Shown here piece by piece: positions 22,165-33,459 of a stretch of DNA of 64,000 bases. This DNA is from Kingdonia uniflora. Taxonomy: Eukaryota > Streptophyta > Magnoliopsida > Ranunculales > Circaeasteraceae. How positions within the stretch are numbered: the first letter of the stretch is position 1; every line of letters begins with the position of its first letter. The notes beneath the pieces were generated by a model. The model saw only the letters and a program-made list of their open reading frames with translations. It was not told the origin of the DNA and made no database searches. The position numbers were made by a program, and so were the translations under genes. Location: NCBI GenBank assembly GCA_014058105.1, contig JACGCM010002535.1, positions 1,054,001 to 1,118,000 on the forward strand, in the 5' to 3' direction.

Positions 22165-23920
22165 ATGGCACCCACCCTCTATTCTACTTCCACACATGCC
22201 GGAAACTCCGTCGATGGAGTGGCCGTCCAGCTTGCCTTACTTTCCCAGCAATTCGCTCAAGCCGAGGAACGACACTAAACACAACTGCACCAGGAACGCG
22301 AGAAACACCGGCAAGAGTTTGAAACCGAACGGCGTCGCTATTTGGATGATGCCGACAGACAAAATCGCGCCATCGACGATCTATGAAGTACCATCTGAGA
22401 GCTACAACGACTATAGCCTCTAGATGCTCCTCTACCGTCTCGAGCACCAGCCCCATCGCACGTGTCTTCCCGCGCCCGACTGGGGCCTCTACCATATCTA
22501 GAAGTACCCCCAGTCCATATCGGCACCGAGGGTGCTCCCCCTATAGTTCCCCTCACTTGCTCCATCTATTTTGGCATTCACCCCATGGAAGATTCCTCTG
22601 ACACCACCCTTCACTTCTCCAGACACCCCAAGCACTATCCTGCCCGCAAGCGTCTCGGGGAGCGCAGCACCGAACACATACCAAACCCTTGGCCTCATCG
22701 TCCTCGAATTCCTCAATCCTCCCCTCATCCTGCCTATTATGCACAGTAAGATTTCAACTACAAAATCCAACCTGTCATCCGCATCAGCACGAGCCCAACT
22801 CCAAACACATGGAGTCGGTTGAATAACCCCCTCTGTCCCCATCTCCTTGCTATCGAGGTGCCTCCTAATTTTTTATCCCCAAAAATCAGTAAATACTGCA
22901 ACACCGATCCCCAATCCCACGTTCTCGAATTTCAAAATGTTCTAAGCCTTTACTCCATAGCTGACCACCTGATGTGTCACCTTTTTCCAGCCAACCTTAT
23001 AGATAGCTCTCTTCGATGGTACCATAACCTTCCTAGCCGCTCTATTCGAAGTTTCAAGCAACTATCCCATCTTTTCATAGCCAATTTTCCTTCAACAAAG
23101 ACAGAGAGGTCAAAGTCGATACCCTCTTAAATTTCAGAAAATCCCCCAGTGAGACCCTTGAGGCCTTCATATGAGGTTCCTCGACGAGTTGCGTAAAGTT
23201 AAAAATCTCGACTGCGCGAATGTCGTACTCGCGTATTCTAACGCTTTGCCAGATGATAGCCATGTCAAAGAGTACTCGGTCCTCCACAAACCTCAAACCC
23301 TCGAGGAGATACTCTCAAAGGTCAATGGCTATATTGACCTTAAATGCCTGCGGGAATCACATAAACAGGGGCAACCTTTGACTACCAGCCCAAATAAACC
23401 TCGACAAGGCCTACCATCTACTCCTGCACCGGTGATCATTTCTGTCTCACAGGAAACTGAAAGCCGTAAACGCCCTCACTCTGATAACACTGTAGAAGGT
23501 CGCAGGAAATGATCAAAGTCAGTCCTACCTAGAATCACCGCCCCCATCAGCACCCTTCTACCACAGATACAGGCAAACCCTATATGGTATATCCCATTCC
23601 CCATCGAGGTCAAACCAGGCGAACCTTACTATACCAACCACAAGTGTAACTATCACCACACCAATAAATGCTTTTCTTTGAAGCGCTCTCTCAAAATAAT
23701 ACTCAAGGCCGGTCGTCTACATCTGTATGTTGCCGACCTTCCCAACAACCTCGATGGGTCGTACCTCAAACCTCAGCCCACCCCTTCGGCCGACCCTGCC
23801 ATGGTACACATCTACCAACTTCATTTCATTGAAGTAAATAATATTAACAGCGGCCGTTCCAAGAGGAAGCGTGTCGAAGAATATTACAAACTCACTTACA
23901 AGGAGAAGTTGCCCGCCCTC
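22165..23920 (+). pseudogene. Gag region of element D
   Basis: The start MAPTLYSTSTHAG (ATG 22165) leads to a coiled coil (QLALLSQQFAQAEERH, EREKHRQEFETERRR). A proline-rich linker follows to about 22800. The gag core is at 22880-23330 (YCNTDPQSHVLEFQNVL, SLRWYHNLPSRSIRSFKQLS, FLDELRKVKNLDCANVV). The Cys/His-rich end is at 23600-23700 (EPYYTNHKCNYHHTNKC, with one Cys replaced by Tyr). Several stops and a frameshift near 23100 break it. Confidence 0.85.
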
Positions 23921-23949
23921 CTGCCTGAATTAAGCCTTTGTCCTCGAAC

Positions 23950-24310
23950 TGAAGGGATCCCATTCATCGACTGTAATGCATCGTATGTTCGTTTTCCCCA
24001 CTCCGACCCTTTAGTCACCATGATTAAGGTCGAACACCCCGTCCTCCACACCATGCTTATCGATACCGGAAGTGCAGCCGATGTACTTTTGCCCCAAACA
24101 GTCCAAGCCATGAGCAAAAAAAAACCTCATAACTATTGCTAATGTCAAACTGAATGGCTTTAATGGGGTTACCTAAGTTGTCATTAGTCGAATCAGCCTC
24201 CCAGTTACTACCGGCCCAGTCACACTTCAAACCAACTTTCTTGTCATCGATTAGAAGTCTGAATACCTCGGGCGCCATACCTTCGACCAATCATCAGACC
24301 CTTCATTTCA
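23950..24310 (+). pseudogene. Aspartic protease of element D
   Basis: VTMIKVEHPVLHTMLID, then TGSAADVLLPQ keeps the DTG motif. The frame breaks in an A-rich run at 24118-24124 and resumes downstream with LNGFNGVT and LQTNFLVID. The protease would have processed the Gag-Pol polyprotein. Confidence 0.82.
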
Positions 24311-24439
24311 CTACCCCCTGTGACACATGGAATTTAAAAGGCTCTCAGTGCCTCGCCTGTTTATGTGAGCATCCAAAGATCGATCAGACCCAGAAACTTG
24401 TCAGACTTCCATAGCAATCACTATCTCCTTCTGTCCCCA

Positions 24440-25560
24440 TATCTTTGACACCCGCCATCTCACCCATCGAGCCCACTATTTATTTTGAACTCGACGGTCC
24501 TGTTCGTGGTTCATTCATTGGAACCTTTCTAGACGAGGCAGAGCGCCTCAAACTTGCAGACTTCCTTCGAGCAAGTAAAGACGTCTTCGCATGGATATTT
24601 CAGGAAATGCCCGGTGTCGACCCAAATTTAGCATGCCATCGCCTCGACCTTATCTCCTATTCCACCGTAGTAAAATAGAAGAAGCGTACCTTGGCGCCAC
24701 GACTTCGAGAAGCATTAAACCTCAAAATATAAAAACTCATAGCCGTGGGTTTCATCAAAAAAGTCAAGTATGCTGATTGGATATCCAACATAGTTGTAGT
24801 TCCCAAAATGAATGACAAGATCAGAATTTGCGTCGACATTACAGACCTCAACAAGCAAACACACCGAAGGATAGCTTCCCTGTCCTGATCATTTCAGTAC
24901 TCCTCAATGCCACTGCGGGTCATGAGCGCCTATCAATGATGGACATTGCATCGGGTTTCAATAAGGTACCTATCCTCCCCGAAGATCTACTTCAAACCTC
25001 TTTCATCACTGAATAAGGCCTTTACTGTTTTAATGTCATGCCCTTCGGCCTTAAATATATCGGTGCCACCTATCAATGCCTCATAACAGCCATGTTTAAA
25101 CCTTTACTCGGCTAGTCGGTCGAAGTTTACATCAACATCATATTGTGCAAAAGCCTCCAAAAACATACCCACATCCAGGACCTAACCAAAGTCATTTCGA
25201 TACTTCGAATATACAACATGAAACTTAGCCCAGACAAATGCCAATTTGGTGTTTCGTCTAGCAAAATTTTAGGCCACCTTATCAGCAAACGAGGTACCAA
25301 GATCGACCCTACCCATATCTGAGCCCTTATCGATATGCCTTCGCCCCGAACCAAAAAAGATGTCCAAAAAGTAGCTGGTAAAATAGCGGCCCTCAACCGT
25401 TTCATTTCCAAATCCTCAAGCCGTTGTGCTTGGCTTTTTTCTCTCTTACGCGACCAAGGTTTCAAGAAAGCAAAAAAGAAAAACAACCCTGAGATTAACT
25501 GGACACCCGACTGTGAACAGGCGTAACTCAAACTTAAAACATACCTTGGTCGACCACCCA
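24440..25560 (+). pseudogene. Reverse transcriptase of element D
   Basis: YFELDGPVRGSFIGTFLDEA leads into the RT. The palm motifs are spread over frames: ADWISNIVVVPKMNDKIRIC, then HERLSMMDIASGF, MPFGLKYIGATYQ, VYINIILCKS and MPSPRTKKDVQKVAGKIAAL. The catalytic YIDD is YINI. A frameshift near 24855, a stop in the palm and further changes inactivate it. Confidence 0.85.
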
Positions 25561-26520
25561 TTATCAGTACCCCTATCTAAGGCAAAACACTCTCCTTATA
25601 CCTCGCAGTCACCGATACCTCTATCAGTTATGTCCTCATTCGAGTTAAATCAAATATCGAGAAACCTGTATATTTTATCAGCAAAGCCCTGACACCTACA
25701 AAAATTAAATACAAGAAACTTGAGCATTTTCTCCTCACCCTCGTCTATTTGGCCAACAAACTCAAACCATATTTTCAAGCTCAACCCATCCGTGTTATAA
25801 CAAGTTATCCCCTTCGCGAGGTACTCAGCAAGAAAGAGAAATCTAGACTAGTACAACAGTGGTCTGTTAATTTTTGCGAAGATGACATCACATTTGAGAA
25901 GCAGATATCCCAGAAAGGCCAAAAAGTCGCCGATTTCCTTACTAACTTCCCGGTAGAAGATATCGACTGGGAGGAACACGAACATGACCTACTATAGGAC
26001 CAGCCAGAACTTACGGACCCATGGAACCCTAAGACAGGCTGGCAACTTTTCTCCAATGGATCTACTGGACCTAATGGTTCGGGGATAGACATCGTCCTGG
26101 TTACACCTACTAATGATCGAATAGAGAAGGTAGTTAACATAAACTCCAAATACTCCAACAACGAGGCTGAGTATGAAGCTTTGATCCATGGCCTCGACCT
26201 CGGCATCCCAAAAGTTACAGTTTTCACAGATTCCCAAGTCATTCAAAGACAGTACTCCGGTGAGAATCAAGACAACGGTCGCATGGCCAAATTTTCTGCC
26301 CTAGTCCGCTAGAACATGGACCGCTTCCCTAAAATATCTTCTATCACCCACTACCCTCAAGGTGAAAATAGCGACGCAGATGCCCTCGCCTATATAGTAG
26401 CTATGTTAGGCCAATCCGTGTCCCGAACCGTCCATATCGAAGTACTCGAACGCCCAAGTATTGACCAGATGGAAGTCAATGCCATCAATACTGGGGGCAA
26501 GAGTCTCGATCCAGACGACT
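25561..26520 (+). pseudogene. RNase H of element D
   Basis: PYFQAQPIRVITSYPLREVL and DIDWEEHEHDLL form the connection. The domain then reads WQLFSNGSTGPNGSGI (first Asp changed to Asn), NNEAEYEALIHGL, VFTDSQVIQRQYSG and NSDADALAYIVAM. The frame is mostly open apart from a stop near 25995 and one after ALVR at about 26312. Loss of the first acidic residue should abolish cutting. Confidence 0.85.
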
Positions 26521-27762
26521 GACGAACACCATTCCTCGATTACTTCAAGAATGTTATCCTCTCAGATGATCCCAAAGCCAAACGGTCATTATTAAAGAAC
26601 TATCGCAGATACACCATCCTCAAATGCGAGTTACATCGCAAATCCCAGAATGGCATCCTCCTTTAGTATATTTCTCAAAACAAAGCCTCTACAAGCTTAT
26701 CCAAATTCTATGAAGGTACTTGCGGTACTCATATAGCCGGTATATCGATGGCCTTTCGAGCATTCTCCTAAGGTTTATTCTGGCCCAATATGAAGAAGCA
26801 AGCTGAAGAATACACCAAACACTGCGACAAATGTCATCGCCATGCTCATAAAATCCATAGCCCTTCACAAGACCTCCATTTCAGCCAAGTCTCTTAGCCA
26901 TTCAAACGCTAGGCCATCGATCTCATAGGTCCTTTTTCCTAAGCTTCGGGCAGCCGAGAGAATATCCATGTTGCAATAAATTATTTTACCAAATGGGTCA
27001 AAGCCGTACCTTTGGGTCGAGCGAGAGAAGAAGAAGTCATCAAATTCCTATGGGAAAACATCATTACACGCTTCGGATACCCTCATATGATTCGATGTGA
27101 CAATGATCCTCAGTTTGTTGGGAACAAAGTCAAAATTTTCCTCAATAAGTACAACATCATCCTCTCCCCCTCAACACCTTACTACCCCCAAGGGAATTGT
27201 CAGGTCGAAGTAATCAATAAAATAATAGTCGACGGTCTTAAGAAATGCGTTGATGCGAAGAAAGGATGATAGGTTCAGGAGCTACAACATGTCCTCTGAG
27301 CCTATCGAACACCACCAAGAAAAGCTACAGGCTGCACCCCTTTCCTTTTAGCCTATGGTACTGTAGCAGTACTCCCTACTCAATTTGAAGTACCCACATG
27401 AGACCCTAACCTCCCAGATGAAGACAATGAGTTTGAACTCAAATACAACATGTTATGGATTGGCAAAACCAAAGACCGAGCTATCGCCAACCTCGGCCGG
27501 TACCATCTACCACTGCAGAAGTCATACAACAAGAGAGTTTGACCTCAAAGTTTCAACATCGGATATCTTGTACTCCGACGGGTCACACAATCCTCAAAGC
27601 CTCAGAATGCCGGCAAGCTATCCGAGTCTTGGGAAGGACCTTATGTCGTATATGATAAAACCAACAAGGGTTCATATTACCTCATGATAGAAGATGAAGA
27701 GCCTCTACCAAATTCATGGAATACAATGCAGCTAGTCTCATACAATCGGCTGCGGCCTTAAC
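26521..27762 (+). pseudogene. Integrase of element D
   Basis: RRYTILKCELHRKSQNG starts the N-terminal part; HCDKCHRHAHK gives zinc-binding residues. The core has AIDLIGPF, IRCDNDPQF and NCQVEVINK, so the three catalytic acidic residues are present. The C-terminal GPY/F-type module is readable: SESWEGPYVVYDKTNKGSYY, then MQLVSYNRLRP, ending at TAA near 27760. At least eight in-frame stops, many at tryptophan or glutamine positions, disable it. Confidence 0.87.
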
Positions 27763-27852
27763 CTTGTTCACCTGATGTAAACACAAATTAATCATTAAAC
27801 AGTTTTTTCCTTCTGAACTTCGTCTCCTATTTTCTATTGAATTTCTTAGTTT

Positions 27853-28240
27853 ACTCTAATAACATGTCAACCCTTGACCCGACTGATACATGGGGGCGAC
27901 CTTGAAATTTTTCAAGTCTCCAATATTCGAGCAAACTCGAGGGGCAAGGATGGTCAAGAGACCGGACCCTCAGGAATGCATTGGGGGCGAACATGTTCTA
28001 CTTCGAATAGGCTCAAGCCTTTGAAGTCCAGTAAATTTCCTGGCTTACTCTATGTATCATGTCAATCTTCGACCCGACAGATACTTGGGGGCGACCTTAA
28101 AAAATTTCAAGTCTTCGATATTCGAGCAAACTCGAGGGTACGATTGGTCAAAAGACCGGGCCCTCGAGAATGCATTGGGGGAGACCACATTATACTTCGA
28201 CCTAGATCCAGCGTTTGAAGTCCAGTTAATTCCTTGTACT
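27853..28240. repeat. Tandem repeat (about 195 bp, two copies) in the 3' region of element D
   Basis: CATGTCAA(C/T)C(C/T)T(T/C)GACCCGAC occurs at 27863 and 28058, each followed by GATACATGGGGGCGACC or its close variant, AGTCT(C/T)C(A/G)ATATTCGAGCAA and AATGCATTGGGGG. It corresponds in place and partly in sequence (inverted CAAGTATCAGTC..GGTTGAC core) to the tracts of A and C. Confidence 0.78.
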
Positions 28241-28599
28241 CTCGAGATACCATCTCAAAGCTCTTCAAGGTTCAATCACTTTACGATCTTGCTACACTTA
28301 CAACATATGCAGATACAAGCATACATAAATTTCAGCTAAACGTCTCAGTATAGTATATATCAGAGAATCAGGTTCAACAAAAATTAAATCAAATCAAGTT
28401 CATAGCATATATCAGGAATCAAGAACAACAATTCAGTACAAATAAAGTTAGCACAAACTAGTTTCAGTAAAGTCTACATCAACAATTCAAAGCATCCACA
28501 AGTTCAAATATCAAGTACAAAGCAAGCTCAACACTGTTCACATATTACAACCCAACCAAAAAATTAGAAAAAATACTCTGGAACGCCCAGTTTAATACC
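28241..28599. other. AT-rich spacer, 3' UTR side of the element D aORF
   Basis: No coding frame seen. Short repeats of AGTACAAA and TATATCAG(A)GAATCA occur. It lies between the tandem repeats and the aORF stop. Confidence 0.4.
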
Positions 28600-30751
28600 T
28601 CATATCGGAGTAGCTATACCATCTCCTCCTAGAGGCTCCTCGCCAACATGTCCAGAACCCCCAGCCGAAGGATTTGACCCAGCAGCATCCACGAATACAT
28701 CCGTCGCATTCCCAGCAGCAGTTTCTACAATTGCTGGAGCCTCCATGACATCTCCCAAACCCGCAATAGTAACATCTCCTTCTACCCCATCGGCCTGGGC
28801 AGCATCGTCAGCAATCATACCCCAAATCCTCTATGAACTCTTTCAGCCTGATATTATCAACACATTCATCATCATGCTTCCTTTGGAAGGTTTTCTTCAG
28901 TTTTGCAATAACCCTATCCTTCTCAACCACTTTCGCTTCCAACACCAGTGTATGATTGTATCGCTGACCTTCAAGTCTCCTCTCACATTCATCCTTGATA
29001 GTCCCCAAATCTTTCCTTAAAATGCCAATTTCTAAAAACAGCGATGCATCGGTACCCCGAGCAAGCTCAAGATTATCAAACACCTCTTTTAACTTCCTTA
29101 TTGCCACCTTCTGCGCCTTGTTGGAAGCCTGCGCCCAAGCATCTGTCTGCTAGAATATTCAAGTCGTCAGTATCTTTAGAAGCATCGCGGACTTACGAAA
29201 ATTTTAGAATTTCATAAAAAATATAAACAGTTACCTGATACATACTCCTCTTCATCTTCCTCGAAGCCTCGTCTGGATCAGTACCACAGAGTTCCACCAT
29301 TAAAGCAGCCTTAGCTCGAGCTTGCTCCTCCCGTTCGAACATGGTCAGTTTTTCATCCATATCCTCTCTATTATCTTCCCCCAGTACCCTGTGCCTTTTG
29401 CGGTGGGTTACCTTTGACTTCTATGCCCTCTAAAACTTGGGAAAGACCTTTCCCTTCCCTTTCTCAGCCTATGTTGATGCTTGGTTCGGCCTCTATCTCG
29501 AAGCATCACAAGCAACTTTGGGCACTGTGGCTGCCTGTTTCAGCGCCCGTAGCCCCTTTGGAACATACTTTACCTGCCTTGTCAATCTCTCTCCCTCCAT
29601 TCCTTTGACCACTTTCAAAGTACATTCGCCTCCCCTCTACTTTTTCTTTGTTGGCTTCGGTATAACAGGTACGTTTCAAAACAGGGAATCAATCCTTTTC
29701 TGCCTCTTCCTCTTGATACCAGGCTTCTTGAACACAGAGTTCCCCCACTCATTATCAGAGTCGATTAAAGAATTAATATAATCCCTCATATTTGTCCAAG
29801 TTCGGACGTTGGGACCTGCAGAACAAACAAAGACACGCTGATCAGCCTATTCGATCAGTACGTCAAAAGAAATCTTCGACAGACAACTTACTTGAATTAT
29901 AGACTTTATGTTGTAAGCTATAAGGGTCTTCCTCTTTGACCTTCTCATATCTACCCCGTACTGCAACTAAAGTCTTTATTCCACCCTGGATCCGTCGAGC
30001 ACAAATCAAGCAACCAGGGCTTATCTGTGTGACACTGGATGTGGTAGGTACCAACATTCCGATTTACCTTCCACGAGTAGAATGATACAACATCGTACCA
30101 TTCGATTAAACTCTTTCCCTCACTCCCCAATTTTACATTCATGCCCTCGATTACCTTCATCATTTTGTAAAAGTTCCCATTCATCTGAACCGGGGTAACT
30201 TCCCAAAAATTCAGCACCTCCTTCACTAACTTTCGGAGAGGTAGGTATATCCCTAGCCGGATTTAGCCTCTATATGCCATAATACCCTCTCGAGGTTTTG
30301 ACTGGAAGGTGTACCCTGATCCCACTACATTTAACACTACTCCTACCTTTGACAGACCCAAATTTGCGGCAAATCGATCTAATCTCAGTTTCTCGCTAGC
30401 CGAGACAGAGCCTGCGACCTGGTCCAATTCAGTTGACTACTCCTCACTATGATCACTCTAATGCCCTTCTTCCCTTTCATCACCCGAAGGGTCAATACTT
30501 CCTTCGCCTCTCACTCTCTCTCCTTCTTCTATCTCTTCCTCATCACTCTCCTCGGTCACTACCATCTTACGACATATATTACTCGAAGCCTCACCTGCTG
30601 GCACTACCACAGTTAAAGGGGCATCAGTTGCAACATCTAACACCTCTACATCGCTGCCCTTGTACATGGGAGCACGACCAGATACACTCGCCTCATCCTC
30701 TTTAATCTCTTCATCTATCAGCCTCATTCCCGAAGATCGTCGGGTACGCAT
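28600..30751 (-). pseudogene. Antisense ORF (aORF) of element D, with introns
   Basis: Exon 1 runs 30751 to 29892: MRTRRSSGMRLIDEEIKED, an acidic region, IRLGIYLPLRKLVKEVLNFW, VTPVQMNGNFYKMMKVIEG, then YHIQCHTDKPWLLDLCST. A GTAAGT donor at 29891 and CTGCAG acceptor at 29816 define a 76-bp intron. Exon 2 (29815-29235) ends KRSMYQ|GTAACTG. A second intron (29234-29150) ends TTCTAG. Exon 3 is a coiled coil (TDAWAQASNKAQKVAIRKLK) with a Gly/Ala-rich tail ending GGDGIATPI. The same domains and intron positions occur in element C. Stops (GH*SD, EE*ST, YRG*IR) and a frameshift disable this copy. Converges on pol. Confidence 0.74.
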
Positions 30752-30756
30752 CTTAC

Positions 30757-31050
30757 CTTACAGAAGAAGAGGCACGCAATTAGATTGATATATTAGACTA
30801 TTACGTGTCAATAACTCATTTTCATCTACCCTCTCCAACTGATACAAGCACAGCCTAAAACTCAACCCCAATCCCAGTCCCACCATCAATACCCTCATAA
30901 TCCTAAATGGGCTAGACCCCCAAACAAATGGTTTTCCCCTGTCCACGACCATATCCTCACAACTATAAACCACAACAAACTTTACACTACTGTGTACTCA
31001 ACATACAAAAGAAGAGGTAAAGCAACAGGATAGAAGTAAGAAGGACATAC
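30757..31050 (-). other. Leader (5' UTR) intron of the aORF, element D
   Basis: Donor CATGCAG|GTATGTCC at 31050 and pyrimidine-rich acceptor ending CTGTAAG at 30757, five bases before the start codon. Length 294 bp; the element C counterpart is 320 bp. Confidence 0.55.
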
Positions 31051-31205
31051 CTGCATGTGCAAAGTATCTCTCCCACCTTTCAGCAATTCAGATAATCCCA
31101 CAGCAACTACCGAGCTCTATGGAACAATGAAGTATATTTCTCTTTCCCTCACTCTCTGGTTTTTCTATAAGTGGTTAAATGGAAACAGTAATCATGTTCT
31201 TACAA

Positions 31206-31214
31206 CTATATATA
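31206..31214 (-). promoter_or_regulatory. TATA box proposed for the aORF of element D
   Basis: The minus strand reads GAGGTATATATAGTTG. A short leader exon of about 130 bases separates it from the leader intron donor. Sequence around it is conserved with element C, which has TATTTAAT in the matching place. It would drive transcription opposite to the element's own mRNA. Confidence 0.5.
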
Positions 31215-31893
31215 CCTCCTCAGAATACCAAATAACTGCCTCAATTCCCCAAACCGCTATCATTACCACTACCCACTTCCCTAGCTTTTTGGTTGACATG
31301 TATTTTGTCGATTTTACCCTTCATTACCCGCACGTACGTGTCCTATACTAACATTTATATAACTCTTCATATCATCCAAGTTGAACCTTCTGGTCCCTAC
31401 TCGAAGCTGCCAAATTAGATCCTTACATCAAATAAACCTTTTACTGTAAATCAAGGAAACATCATGATAACCTGCATGGCACTCTGCCCCATGAACAGTA
31501 CTGTTCTGATAGGCCAGCTACTTGGCTGTCAGTTCATCCAGCCAAAGCCAACAGACCTTCAACATTCCTCCTTCTCATACACGAGTAATCGTCTATATCG
31601 TGTCTCGAACACTCGTCCACAGACAACCAGATATTCGACTTCAAAATATGCCAATCATTTGATTGCTTTCATCTTCGACATTTGGCAAAATATTTTTCGC
31701 GCCTAAATTACCTTCGAGTACTATATTTGTCCTGCCTACAACAAGTTCAGAATTTTACTTCGATAATTATCTTATAAACTCCCAATTTCATTCGGGCAGA
31801 CGCCCTTTCACAAAGCAGTGAAGATCAACAGAAAAATACAAATACCCTTACATACCATCCTATTCAAATACTTTTACCACGTTAAAGAAGACC
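31215..31893. other. Upstream region of the aORF, element D
   Basis: No coding frame. It holds a conserved stretch shared with element C (GGTTATCATG...) and probably carries the aORF promoter. Confidence 0.4.
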
Positions 31894-32232
31894 CTATTTA
31901 TTGACGGGAAACTTTTTCTCACACCCAGCCTCAACATCTTCCCTGTTTATCACCCCCTCGACAAAATCCTCCAACAGAGCTAGCCGGCCGCTAGGGACGG
32001 GGCCCATCATTTGTAGCACCCCCCACCGGTACGCATAGGGCATCCCACTAACGGGTTCCCCAGGCTCTACTTCAAACAAGTTTGACATCTCTCAATCCAG
32101 GCCTTGATCACCGAAAAACCTCTGCATCAACTCCGGGGTCCTCTCCCACATACGAAGGACCCTTGTCGCCACCCGGTTCTGGTACTTGGTTTCAGGAGCG
32201 TTTTTGTTGCTTTGGGATGAAGACGCTGACAT
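31894..32232 (-). pseudogene. Small antisense ORF (aORF2), copy 1, element D
   Basis: From ATG 32232: MSASSSQSNKNAPETKYQNR, VATRVLRMWERTPELMQRFF, GDQGLD, one TGA where W is expected, then MSNLFEVEPGEPVSGMPYAY, GVLQMMGPVPSGRLALLEDF and a C-terminus at NK. About 112 residues. A second related copy lies 0.75 kb upstream and a shorter one in element C. I do not recognise the family. Confidence 0.6.
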
Positions 32233-32959
32233 TGTGATCAGAGAAGAAGGAAAAGATGTGTGAAGTTCTCCCAAAAACAGCCAATTTATACTGTAACGCA
32301 GGTACATTTAACCCCTTATTAATTGGAACCGCATTAATAACAGTCCTCAAACGTTTCCCTCAGAAATTCAATAGTCAAACCTTTCCAAATTCCCAGACTC
32401 AGCCATTTTATCAGCATGCGCACCCAACGCCAATTTCCAAAATTTTACAGTCGGCACATCCCTGGCCTCAAACCATCAACCTCTTTTATACATCGTCTCA
32501 TACCTTTTTCATCGAATTTCGACAATACAAAGTCAATTATTACGTTAAGGCCAACTATTAACCAACGCCTTTGACCATTTTACTATACTTCGAAGTCAAT
32601 TTTCCCCAGAAGGTAACCGTTTCTACATGTTAACATTCGAAGAGATATATTCGATACTGCACCTGCAAATCAATTCGCCTACCATGTCTACCAGATATAA
32701 AAACATACAGAAAAGTGTTATTCTCATTCCATTCTACAGATTACAACAAGAGTCCAGTCATGCAAAAGTCTACAGGCATACATTAAAACAACAAAATACC
32801 AGAAACCTTCAAATACAGTCCTACAAAAAAAACCCATCACCACCACCTCGTCACCACTTTAAGAAGAACCCGCCCTATTTTTGGATGGGCTATACCCTCC
32901 TGCAGAACCCTGTTCCTGCACCAGACGACCTTCTACCTGCAAGAAGCGCTAGGCCAAAC

Positions 32960-33203
32960 CTGACAAGAAGAGATAACGCTCATCCGGCGCTGAAAAGTTC
33001 TGTTACGGCATTCCCCACAGGTACGCATAGGAGTGCTTGTAGATTGGTTCCTCAGGTTCCACCTCCACCAGGTCCGGCATATCCCAGTCTAGTTCTTTGT
33101 CACCGAAGAACTTCAATTTCAACTCAATAGTTTTTCACCCTATGTGACGATCCCTAGCAAACCCCATTCTTTGCTGATAACGAGTATTGGGAGTAGTATC
33201 CAT
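32960..33203 (-). pseudogene. Small antisense ORF (aORF2), copy 2, element D
   Basis: From ATG 33203: MDTTPNTRYQQRMGFARDRH, a TGA, then IELKLKFFGDKELDWDMPDL, VEVEPEEPIYKHSYAYLWGM and a stop. It parallels copy 1 residue for residue in KYQNR/RYQQR, FFGD and VEVEP. This is an older tandem duplication within the element. Confidence 0.55.
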
Positions 33204-33445
33204 GGACTTATCACAGAAAATAGATGAAGAGAATGAAGACGAAGAATGTACAGTAATTACCCCATTTTAACCCATATTTATACCCTGATTAACCTCCTTT
33301 ATTACTCTAAAATCACCATACTCCTTAACTACCTTCCTTTATTACCTCCCTCAGAATTCCAACAAGTCATAGTCAACCTTCCAACTTCTTATAACTAACA
33401 GTCTTTCTAAGAAAATGCCTCTACACCTATTTCTGAGGCCCCTGC

Positions 33446-33459
33446 TGAGAGGGGGCGAA
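33446..33459 (+). other. Polypurine tract of element D
   Basis: GAGAGGGGGCGAA directly precedes the 3' LTR start TGTAGTAGCC at 33460. This is the expected second-strand primer. Confidence 0.78.

Noticed and set aside
32627..33130. 167-codon plus-strand frame in element D
   Set aside because: It runs opposite to the aORF2 copy 2, whose minus-strand reading is supported by two relatives.
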